Notes under the pieces: model-generated | Databases searched by the model: none | Seen by the model: only the letters and a program-made list of their open reading frames with translations | Told to the model about the DNA's origin: nothing | In this document: positions 1-5,101 of the stretch, piece by piece | How positions within the stretch are numbered: the first letter of the stretch is position 1 | Layout: every line of letters starts with the position of its first letter | Position numbers and translations under genes: made by a program | Assembly: GCA_016763955.1 (NCBI GenBank) | Contig: JAESSU010000071.1 | Span: 1-5,101, forward strand | Length of the DNA stretch: 5,101 bases | From: Phycisphaeraceae bacterium | Lineage (GTDB): Bacteria; Planctomycetota; Phycisphaerae; Phycisphaerales; Phycisphaeraceae | Direction of reading: 5' to 3'

Positions 1-366
1 TTGCTGTTTGAATTGCTCCCAGTCCTGCTTGCCCTGTTTTACTTGCTGCTTTGAACCAAATACATGCGGGTGACGTCGCGTCATTTTCTCGCAGATGGAA
101 GTGACCACATCATCAAATGAAAAATAATGATTTTCTTTAGCCATTTGTGCGTGATACACCACTTGCAATAACAAATCTCCTAACTCATCACACAAGTCAC
201 CCATATCATTGCGCGAGATGGCTTCGGCAACTTCGTATGCTTCTTCTATTGTATAGGGAGCGATGGTTTGAAATGTTTGCACCTTGTCCCAACTACAACC
301 CATTTGTGGGTCTCGTAGGGATTGCATAACAGTGAGTAGATCTTCAATAGTATTCTTATAAGTCAC
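1..366 (-). CDS. mazG: Nucleoside triphosphate pyrophosphohydrolase MazG (3' end outside window)
   Basis: MazG hydrolyses (d)NTPs to the monophosphate and pyrophosphate in the cytoplasm. It is linked to clearing non-canonical nucleotides and, in E. coli, to tempering the stringent response. The 122 codons present cover the first MazG domain. The WDKVQTFQTIAPYTIEEAYE block has the metal-binding EExxE motif (E41, E42, E45), followed by ExxD (E61, D64) in DELGDLL. RRHPHVFG (residues 97-104) is a family signature. The full protein is usually about 260-280 residues, so roughly half is missing to the left. The start is GTG at 366-364; an in-frame TAA lies four codons upstream and no ATG fits before the conserved N-terminus (the next is M14). 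Only a weak purine-rich RBS (GGTAAG) precedes it. It lies 81 bp downstream of the J/PilZ gene on the same strand with no clear terminator between, so co-transcription is plausible. The family call is very secure. Confidence 0.95.
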   Translation of the reverse strand, partial: MTYKNTIEDLLTVMQSLRDPQMGCSWDKVQTFQTIAPYTIEEAYEVAEAISRNDMGDLCDELGDLLLQVVYHAQMAKENHYFSFDDVVTSICEKMTRRHPHVFGSKQQVKQGKQDWEQFKQQ

Positions 367-411
367 AACACTTTCTTACCTAGCCTTAATCAACGCCTAC
401 ACAGAAGTGTT
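367..411 (-). repeat. Imperfect inverted repeat in the mazG leader
   Basis: The arms AACACTTTCT (367-376) and AGAAGTGTT (403-411) are complementary over 9 bp with one bulged base and a loop of about 26 nt. On the mRNA the downstream arm ends directly against the mazG GTG start and covers its weak RBS. It could fold as a translation-damping hairpin. No T-tract follows, so it is not an intrinsic terminator. The long loop makes chance pairing possible. Confidence 0.3.
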
Positions 412-447
412 ATACAAATACAAAGTGAGAGGAAGCGTTATCTGTCT

Positions 448-1086
448 TTATGCATTAGTTCTGATAAAAGTGCCTTGCGCCTGATGAAAACGCAAGGTTA
501 AGAATTCAAGTCCTACTCTCCAGCGTTTAAGTAGAATTGTGTGGTCACTACGATAATTGACGACTACCGCCACCGCATCAAGAGTGTGACTGGATAATTT
601 CAACACTTGACCATTTTCCACGAAGGTATTGGTGAGCATTTGAATACCATTTAGAGAAACATCCTGAGTTTTTCCCATATAGCTTCTATCATCTGACCAA
701 TGCATATAGAACGTCACCGGCCACTGCTTTTCAATGCGCTGAATAATACGCTTGCCACTTTGTCCTAAACTTTGCTTGCTGGCAGGAAACAACGAGCTAG
801 CACATCTTTGGCATAAGCTATCGGACTTGACTGATTGACCATAGTTATGTGGCAAATCACAAAACGAACAGCGGCTAGCATTAAATTCTTTCTTAGTGAC
901 AGCGCTAGCATGATTGTTGCTGAAGCTGTCGTTTGTTTTCACACTGCTTGCCTGTGCAGCTTGTGCTAGCGAAGCATCATATTTAGCCCGTGCTTCAGAG
1001 TTCATCAACACCGAATAGGCTTCATTAATTAACGCCGCATCTTGCTGAACGTGGAGAATTTGATAAAAGTTTTTCTGATGATTCAT
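448..1086 (-). CDS. Degenerate J-domain / zinc-ribbon / PilZ fusion protein
   Basis: This is a predicted cytoplasmic protein of 212 residues with three parts. Residues 5-38 are J-domain-like: a helix I sequence (NFYQILHVQQDA) runs straight into helix III/IV sequence (ALINEAYSVL, EARAKYD). Helix II and the HPD tripeptide are absent, so DnaK stimulation is not expected. Residues 73-95 contain CSFC and CQRC, a zinc-ribbon-like pair. Residues 113-200 form a PilZ domain with RIIQR (RxxxR, 113-117) and DVSLNG (DxSxxG, 142-147). These are the two motifs that bind c-di-GMP in this family, so ligand binding is likely. The linker 39-70 is Ala/Ser/Asn-rich and probably disordered. There are no membrane segments or signal peptide. 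The ATG at 1086 is preferred because the J-like sequence begins at once; its RBS is poor. The gene is the first of a probable unit with mazG and is divergent from the c-di-GMP enzyme cluster. I infer that it acts as a c-di-GMP receptor; its partner is unknown. Confidence 0.88.
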   Translation of the reverse strand: MNHQKNFYQILHVQQDAALINEAYSVLMNSEARAKYDASLAQAAQASSVKTNDSFSNNHASAVTKKEFNASRCSFCDLPHNYGQSVKSDSLCQRCASSLFPASKQSLGQSGKRIIQRIEKQWPVTFYMHWSDDRSYMGKTQDVSLNGIQMLTNTFVENGQVLKLSSHTLDAVAVVVNYRSDHTILLKRWRVGLEFLTLRFHQAQGTFIRTNA

Positions 1087-1184
1087 AATCGGTAATGTAT
1101 TTCTCTGTGTAAATCAAACGCTTGCAAGATAGATAATAAATAATCGGCCTGCGCTAGAAATACTTTATAGCCGACTTGGAATCA

Positions 1185-1200
1185 TGCTTAAGAGTAAGCA
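1185..1200. repeat. Short perfect inverted repeat TGCTTA-AGAG-TAAGCA
   Basis: A 6-bp perfect stem closes a 4-nt loop. It is not followed by a T-run on either strand, so it is a poor intrinsic terminator. It lies 98 bp upstream of the J/PilZ start and could be a protein-binding dyad or an RNA hairpin. It could also be chance in an AT-rich spacer. Confidence 0.35.
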
Positions 1201-1246
1201 CTCCCCGTCATAGTTACGAATAATTCTTATTTACTTACAGGGCGAG

Positions 1247-1429
1247 CTAGCTTAATCCCGACTCAGAAATTAGATTGGCAAATGAAGTGACTAAAGAAAT
1301 CTCAGCCACCGCAAATGGATTTACTCGCAGATTGCAGGATGAGAAATTAACAGTGCCCCAATAAAGGATTGATTTACCCGCTTTTATCAAGCGTTCAGAT
1401 AAACCCTTTTCTTGTGACGATAAATTCAT
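1247..1429 (-). CDS. Doubtful 60-residue hypothetical protein
   Basis: This is an open frame in the otherwise empty divergent spacer. It starts with ATG after a weak GGA-containing RBS (CTGGATCT) and ends at a TAG inside GCTAGC. The product would be a 60-residue protein with a mildly basic N-terminus (SERLIKAGKSILYWG) and a more hydrophobic C-terminal half (AVAEISLVTSFANLI). I recognise no family, signal peptide, cysteine motif or clear membrane helix. It is not a shadow of another gene, which is the main reason to list it. A frame of this length can arise by chance. If real, it would be transcribed leftward toward the J/PilZ gene, whose start is 160 bp beyond its stop. Confidence 0.25.
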   Translation of the reverse strand: MNLSSQEKGLSERLIKAGKSILYWGTVNFSSCNLRVNPFAVAEISLVTSFANLISESGLS

Positions 1430-1615
1430 AGATCCAGTTAACTATATAAGCCCTTAAGCACTAAACCATATATAAATTATGTTTAATATCATCCACTCAC
1501 TTCAAGCAGCAAATATAGAATAAACCTCAAAATAAGTAGGCTTTTTGTGTATTTCAGCAAAATTACCCATATCTCAAATTAAATCACTAGGTTAGCCATT
1601 TTTCTTAGTAAAGGC

Positions 1616-1644
1616 TTGTAAGTATGCATGTTAGTTGTCATACT
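1616..1644 (+). promoter_or_regulatory. Candidate sigma-70 promoter for the RHH / c-di-GMP cluster
   Basis: A -35-like TTGTAA (1616-1621; 4 of 6 to TTGACA) and a -10-like CATACT (1639-1644; 4 of 6 to TATAAT) are separated by exactly 17 bp. The predicted start of transcription is near 1651, about 28 nt before the TTG start of the RHH gene. Each box is only a fair match, so the element would be weak or activator-dependent. Its position and the overlapping dyad support it. This is inference from pattern only. Confidence 0.4.
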
Positions 1645-1645
1645 T
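1620..1645. promoter_or_regulatory. Perfect 7-bp dyad overlapping the candidate promoter (possible RHH operator)
   Basis: AAGTATG (1620-1626) and CATACTT (1639-1645) are exact reverse complements separated by 12 bp, so the half-sites repeat every 19 bp, close to two helical turns. The right half-site covers the candidate -10 box and the left one abuts the -35 box. RHH repressors commonly bind such paired half-sites in their own promoters. Binding by the product of the 1679-1864 gene is an inference. Confidence 0.42.
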
Positions 1646-1647
1646 CT

Positions 1648-1669
1648 GTAATTACTAGTTACTGATCAG
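1648..1669. repeat. Adjacent small palindromes in the RHH leader
   Basis: Three perfect palindromes are packed into 22 bp: GTAATTAC (1648-1655), ACTAGT (1654-1659) and CTGATCAG (1662-1669). They lie between the candidate -10 box and the TTG start. They could extend the operator region or form a weak leader hairpin. Each alone is short enough to be chance; the clustering is what is notable. Confidence 0.3.
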
Positions 1670-1678
1670 AGTATAGAT

Positions 1679-1864
1679 TTGACTAATAAACACCCTACTG
1701 ACCCCGCCCTGCTCCAGGTTAGGATTCCACGGTCATTGCGTGATGAATTTATGCGCTCTGTGAAGATGGAAGACGATAATGCCTCGCGTCTAGTCCGGCA
1801 ATGGATTAGAGAATATTTACGCGATAGAGCACAGACCGATCTATTTGAGAGTGAAGCACGATGA
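1679..1864 (+). CDS. Small ribbon-helix-helix (CopG/Arc-type) DNA-binding protein
   Basis: This 61-residue protein has the RHH pattern. Residues 11-17 (LLQVRIP) form the beta strand; Q13 and R15 are in the alternating positions that contact the major groove in this fold. Residues 18-30 form helix A. Residues 35-49 (ASRLVRQWIREYLRD) form helix B, after a DDN turn. Such proteins bind operators as dimers or tetramers, often as autorepressors, antitoxins or partition factors. The TTG at 1679 is chosen because an in-frame TAA at 1649 leaves no ATG or GTG before the essential beta strand, and the first internal ATG would remove it. The RBS is weak (AGAG about 8 nt upstream). No toxin-like gene follows. 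Instead, 55 bp downstream on the same strand lies the GGDEF-EAL gene, so I infer it regulates this c-di-GMP cluster. The fold call is firm; the role is not shown. Confidence 0.85.
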   Translation: MTNKHPTDPALLQVRIPRSLRDEFMRSVKMEDDNASRLVRQWIREYLRDRAQTDLFESEAR

Positions 1865-1919
1865 AGGCACTCCCAACCTATAGACCCCACTTTACAAGAG
1901 CAGGATAGATACTCGTCTC

Positions 1920-4424
1920 ATGGCAGCGAAAGTTTCATTAATTAATATAGGCAAAGATCTTTGGTCGTACTTGTGTCGCCAGATACCACCACCTGTGGCG
2001 CTATCTAATTACACCAGCGAGACTCAATTATCTGAAGCATTGAAATCTGGGAATCTGGATGCAGACATTATCGTATTGGGACACCACCTTGAAGACCCAC
2101 TCAAAATTGCAAATTGGGTGAAAGCGGTAAGCCCTTATACAAAAATATTTGTATTGCGCAGACCTAGCGACTTTGAATTAATGCGTCAGAACTTCCAAAA
2201 CAATCCAACCTTAGGTGATGGAATATTTTTGTGTTCTACCGCAGATATTAAGAGCCTGCCAGCCGCCTTAATCAACTCGACTGTTCAGTCTGCCAATGAC
2301 ACAAATATTAATGCCACATTAAGTAGCAGCGACAAAATTCCTGTCCTCAACAAAAAAGCAGTGCTCACACAGCCAGAGGAAATTGAGGTAGTTGATGACC
2401 TGCTAAATAGCGCAAATGTCGGTTTTATTCTATTAGATAAAAATCAAACTATCACACATGCAAATGAAGTTGCTTGTGGACTATTAAACATGGATGCACA
2501 TGAATCGTTAGGTACCCCAATCGACCTAATCCTGTCTAACCATGAGCAGAGCACGGTAAAGCAGCTAATCACAGAAGCACAAGACAACGAAAAGAAGTCT
2601 ACCGGTCTCATTACGGTAGAGACAGATAACAGCACACTGCACTTACGCTGCACGGTGGCACTCAATGATAAAACTAACACTTTATCTGGATTCGCTCTGA
2701 TAATTCAAGATCAAAGTAACTTAATGCGCATCGAGGCTGAATTACTAGAAGAGCAAACACGCAACAAGTTAACACTCGAGTTATTAAAAGAAGGTGTGAT
2801 CATCACTGATGACAGTCTTGATGTAATACACATGAACCCGGTTGCCGAAAGCTTAACTGGCTGGCCCACCTTCGAAGCCGAAGGCCATAATATTGAAGAG
2901 ATTATTCGTCTGATAGATTCCGATAATCGCGAACGCTTTGATATTCCTGGTTATAACGCCATTCAGGAAAATCGCACGATTCACGTGTCGCAAAACTTAC
3001 TCCTAGTGAATAACAATGATGAACGAGCAATTGAGATTAGCATCGCGCCACATCTCTCATTAGAAAACAAGGCGCAAGGTGCCGTTATTATCATTAAAGA
3101 TTTGTCTGAAACAAGACGCCTTACTAATGAGATACAGCATCACGCTTCCCATGACTCTCTCACTGGCTTATTAAACAGACAAGAATTTGAGTATCAAGTA
3201 GAGAAGTCTATTGCGAGCGCAGCCATGCACGACGTTCAGCACGTACTTTGCTACATCGACGTCAACCAATTCAAAATAATTAATGCACAAGCAGGTCATA
3301 CCGCAGGAGATTTCATACTCAAAGAAGTTGCCCATTTACTACGATCTAGAATTCGCAGCATTGATTACATAGGCCGACTCGGTGGAGACGAATTCGCATT
3401 ACTGATGGTGAATCACACGCTAGATAATGCAAAGCGCACATCGCAATCCTTAATTGAAGAATTCCAACGCCATCGCTTTACATGGGAAAACCAGACATTT
3501 GAACTTGGCTTAAGCATTGGCGTAGTTCCCGTCACTAAAGAATCACCCGAGTCAGCACAAATGCTAACGCGCGCTGAATTAACTTGTTTCTCCGCTAAAG
3601 AACGCGGACGCAATCAAGTCCATGTATATCAAGCAGATGATGACGAGCTGACTCACAAGCATGCTGAGATCTTGCGCGCAGCAGGCATCACTGGCGCACT
3701 ACAAGAAGATCGCTTCATGCTTTATTGCCAACCCATTGTTTCATTGTCGTTGGGCAATCGTTCAATACAACATTACGAATTGTTACTGCGCCTAAACGAT
3801 ACTAATGGCAACATCATTATGCCAGGCAGTTTTATTCCTGCCGCTGAACGTTATGGGCTTATGCCTAATGTCGATCGCTGGGTAATTCATACCGCACTGC
3901 ACAGTTACCACGAAACATTTGGTGAAAAGTCAGGGGTACATATTGCCATTAACTTATCAGGCAATTCGCTAAGCGACGACAAATTATTAGGATTCATTAA
4001 AGATGAACTTGCTAGCTCAGAAGTAGATCCGCAGCACGTGTGTTTTGAAATTACCGAAACAGCAGCAATTAATAATCTTTCTCAAGCCAGCCACCTCATT
4101 AAAGAATTAAAAACTGTAGGTTGTTGTTTTGCGTTAGATGACTTTGGTAGTGGTTTATCTTCATTCACTTACCTTAAAAACTTGCCAGTGGATTATTTAA
4201 AAATAGACGGTAGCTTTGTCACTGACATGTCTAAAGACACCGTCGATTACGCAATGGTCGAAGCCATCAATCAGCTTGGCCATGTGCTGGGTATAGGCAC
4301 CATTGCTGAATGTGCCGAAAGCGAAGAAGTTGTAGAACAGCTGCGCAAACTTGGCGTTGATTTTGCGCAAGGTTACGCCATGGGATCTCCAATGCCTATG
4401 GATGGATTGAAGTTACTCCACTAG
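1920..4424 (+). CDS. Pseudo-receiver-PAS-PAS-GGDEF-EAL cyclic-di-GMP synthase/phosphodiesterase
   Basis: This is an 834-residue soluble c-di-GMP turnover enzyme. Residues 1-125 resemble a response-regulator receiver fold, but the acceptor position after strand 3 (DIIVLG) is Gly54 and the usual acidic pair after strand 1 is missing. Two PAS domains follow (about 154-265 and 282-397), joined by a charged helix. GGDEF (about 405-570) has D447, N455, D464 and GGDEF 488-492, plus an inhibitory RxxD site (R479, D482) at the usual spacing, so the synthase looks active and feedback-controlled. EAL (about 582-833) has ELL (620-622) in place of EAL. It keeps N678, E710, DDFG (740-743), K761, E797 and Q817, so the phosphodiesterase should also be competent. 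No membrane segments were seen. The ATG at 1920 is the only sensible start; AGGA lies 14 nt upstream, which is longer than ideal. It sits between the RHH gene (55 bp) and a second cyclase (10 bp), probably as an operon. Which activity dominates cannot be told. Confidence 0.96.
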   Translation: MAAKVSLINIGKDLWSYLCRQIPPPVALSNYTSETQLSEALKSGNLDADIIVLGHHLEDPLKIANWVKAVSPYTKIFVLRRPSDFELMRQNFQNNPTLGDGIFLCSTADIKSLPAALINSTVQSANDTNINATLSSSDKIPVLNKKAVLTQPEEIEVVDDLLNSANVGFILLDKNQTITHANEVACGLLNMDAHESLGTPIDLILSNHEQSTVKQLITEAQDNEKKSTGLITVETDNSTLHLRCTVALNDKTNTLSGFALIIQDQSNLMRIEAELLEEQTRNKLTLELLKEGVIITDDSLDVIHMNPVAESLTGWPTFEAEGHNIEEIIRLIDSDNRERFDIPGYNAIQENRTIHVSQNLLLVNNNDERAIEISIAPHLSLENKAQGAVIIIKDLSETRRLTNEIQHHASHDSLTGLLNRQEFEYQVEKSIASAAMHDVQHVLCYIDVNQFKIINAQAGHTAGDFILKEVAHLLRSRIRSIDYIGRLGGDEFALLMVNHTLDNAKRTSQSLIEEFQRHRFTWENQTFELGLSIGVVPVTKESPESAQMLTRAELTCFSAKERGRNQVHVYQADDDELTHKHAEILRAAGITGALQEDRFMLYCQPIVSLSLGNRSIQHYELLLRLNDTNGNIIMPGSFIPAAERYGLMPNVDRWVIHTALHSYHETFGEKSGVHIAINLSGNSLSDDKLLGFIKDELASSEVDPQHVCFEITETAAINNLSQASHLIKELKTVGCCFALDDFGSGLSSFTYLKNLPVDYLKIDGSFVTDMSKDTVDYAMVEAINQLGHVLGIGTIAECAESEEVVEQLRKLGVDFAQGYAMGSPMPMDGLKLLH

Positions 4425-4434
4425 GAATAGCCTG
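4423..4434 (+). promoter_or_regulatory. Ribosome binding site of the GAF-GGDEF gene, overlapping the upstream stop
   Basis: AGGAA at 4423-4427 lies 7 nt before the ATG at 4435 and shares its first two bases with the TAG stop (4422-4424) of the GGDEF-EAL gene. This is the best RBS in the window. It fixes the start of the downstream gene and suggests translational coupling within one transcript. Confidence 0.75.
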
Positions 4435-5101
4435 ATGGCCGCGCAACCAAAACAAAACAAACTGCAACTAAGTGAGCTTGATACACTCAAGCAACGCCTT
4501 GAATCAGTTTACGATGATGCGCGCAATAATGAGAAGATACTGAAAAAGTTCCAATACTTGGAATTAAAGCTACTTAACTGCAGCTCACTTTCAGAGCTTA
4601 TCCAAATTATTACTCATCATAGCCGTTCAACTTTCGGCTGGGATACGCTCACCATTATCCTTCATGATGACAATAGAAAAATTTATAAGTTATTAAAAGA
4701 ATCCGGCGAAAATCCAGATCAGCAAGAAGCATTGCAGCTACTCCCAGAAATTTCACATGTGAAACAAATTTATGGCGTGACTCGCAAGCCTGCTTTAGGG
4801 CCATTCGAACTTGCTAGGCATCGCTCACTATTTTTAGAGACGCAAAAATTTCCTCGCAGCGTCGCTTTATTGCCGTTGCAAAGAAATAACCGTCTGTTAG
4901 GCAGCCTTAACTTAGGCAGTTACAAACCCGAACGCTTCAAGAAAGGCAGTGCGACAGATTTCTTACAGCACTTAGCGGCAGTGCTTGCAACCTGTCTACA
5001 TACCGCGATTGCACATGAGCGACTCAAACAAGCTGGCTTAACTGACGCACTGACTGGTATCAATAATCGTCGCTCCTTCGACCAAAGATTAGAAGAAGAA
5101 A
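4435..5101 (+). CDS. GAF (DUF484-like)-GGDEF diguanylate cyclase (3' end outside window)
   Basis: The first 222 codons are present. Residues 9-45 are a charged, coiled-coil-like helix. Residues about 46-190 match a GAF domain of DUF484 type, with the characteristic run SVALLPLQRNNRLLGSLNLG (142-161) followed by ATDFLQHLAAVLATCL (173-188). The GGDEF domain then begins with the hallmark LTDALTGINNRRSF (202-215), and the window ends before the metal-binding and GGDEF residues, so activity cannot be judged. The expected product makes c-di-GMP from two GTP in the cytoplasm, with the GAF domain sensing an unknown ligand or partner. No membrane helix was seen. The ATG at 4435 has a strong AGGAA RBS at 7 nt and begins 10 bp after the GGDEF-EAL stop, so the two are almost certainly co-transcribed. 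The family call is firm. A full protein of roughly 350-370 residues is expected if nothing follows the GGDEF domain. Confidence 0.9.
   Translation, partial: MAAQPKQNKLQLSELDTLKQRLESVYDDARNNEKILKKFQYLELKLLNCSSLSELIQIITHHSRSTFGWDTLTIILHDDNRKIYKLLKESGENPDQQEALQLLPEISHVKQIYGVTRKPALGPFELARHRSLFLETQKFPRSVALLPLQRNNRLLGSLNLGSYKPERFKKGSATDFLQHLAAVLATCLHTAIAHERLKQAGLTDALTGINNRRSFDQRLEEE

Larger units (their letters stand above)
1087..1678. other. Divergent intergenic region, about 590 bp
   Basis: This AT-rich spacer separates the leftward J/PilZ gene from the rightward RHH gene and should hold promoters for both. No recognisable protein, tRNA or riboswitch was found. It contains one open frame of 60 codons (1247-1429, minus), a small perfect hairpin (1185-1200), weak complementary segments around 1144-1148 and 1170-1174 (TCGGC/GCCGA), and a dyad-rich promoter-like stretch at 1616-1669. 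No convincing sigma-70 promoter was found for the leftward J/PilZ gene. The size is large for a compact chromosome, so a small RNA or a decayed gene could lie here, but nothing in the sequence proves either. Confidence 0.6.

Noticed and set aside
147..329. Open frame of 60 codons on the plus strand
   Set aside because: It lies wholly opposite the conserved MazG domain, and its predicted product has no recognisable features.
1430..1678. A c-di-GMP riboswitch in the leader of the c-di-GMP cluster
   Set aside because: This was considered because of the downstream genes, but I could not find the conserved core of either known c-di-GMP riboswitch class. The leader downstream of the candidate promoter is also too short to hold one.
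1666..1890. Open frame of 74 codons on the minus strand opposite the RHH gene
   Set aside because: The plus strand encodes a clear RHH fold over the same bases. The antisense product is rich in Ser, Arg and Cys with no motif, typical of a shadow frame.
1679..1919. Toxin-antitoxin module led by the RHH protein
   Set aside because: No small toxin-like frame follows or precedes it. The next gene is a large GGDEF-EAL enzyme, so there is no partner to support an antitoxin role.
2444..3613. Two minus-strand frames (2444-2680 and 3413-3613) inside the GGDEF-EAL gene
   Set aside because: Both are antisense to well-conserved PAS and GGDEF coding sequence and show no domain of their own.
3777..3785. 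Degenerate, inactive EAL domain because of the ELL signature
   Set aside because: The catalytic Glu is present and all other signature residues of the active site are retained; variation in the second position of EAL is compatible with activity.

Overview
The window looks like a stretch of gammaproteobacterial chromosome. It is moderately AT-rich by eye. The taxonomic guess rests on the gene set: MazG, a J-domain/zinc-ribbon/PilZ fusion, and two tandem cyclic-di-GMP enzymes, one carrying a DUF484-like GAF domain. I assign the class with moderate confidence and cannot name a genus. No mobile element, CRISPR array, rRNA or tRNA was seen.

Layout: the left part is transcribed leftward. A 212-residue protein (1086 to 448) joins a remnant J domain, a four-cysteine zinc-ribbon-like motif and a PilZ domain. 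It is followed after 81 bp by mazG (366 to beyond position 1), of which only the first 122 codons are present. The middle (1087-1678) is a non-coding or poorly coding spacer of about 590 bp. It holds one doubtful 60-codon frame, several inverted repeats, and a candidate promoter/operator region close to its right end. The right part is transcribed rightward: a small ribbon-helix-helix (RHH) DNA-binding protein (1679-1864), a large pseudo-receiver-PAS-PAS-GGDEF-EAL protein (1920-4424), and 10 bp later a GAF(DUF484-like)-GGDEF diguanylate cyclase that runs off the right edge (4435-5101).

Together this reads as a small cyclic-di-GMP locus. The rightward cluster encodes a bifunctional-looking enzyme with intact synthase, feedback-inhibition and phosphodiesterase residues, plus a second synthase. 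The divergent PilZ protein keeps both c-di-GMP-binding motifs and could be a receptor for the signal. The RHH protein is the obvious candidate regulator of its own cluster, because a perfect 7-bp dyad overlaps the -10 element of the candidate promoter upstream of it. The oddest point is the J domain. Helix I is joined directly to helix III, so helix II and the HPD tripeptide needed to stimulate DnaK are missing. The domain families are read directly from sequence motifs. The functional links between the genes are inference from position.
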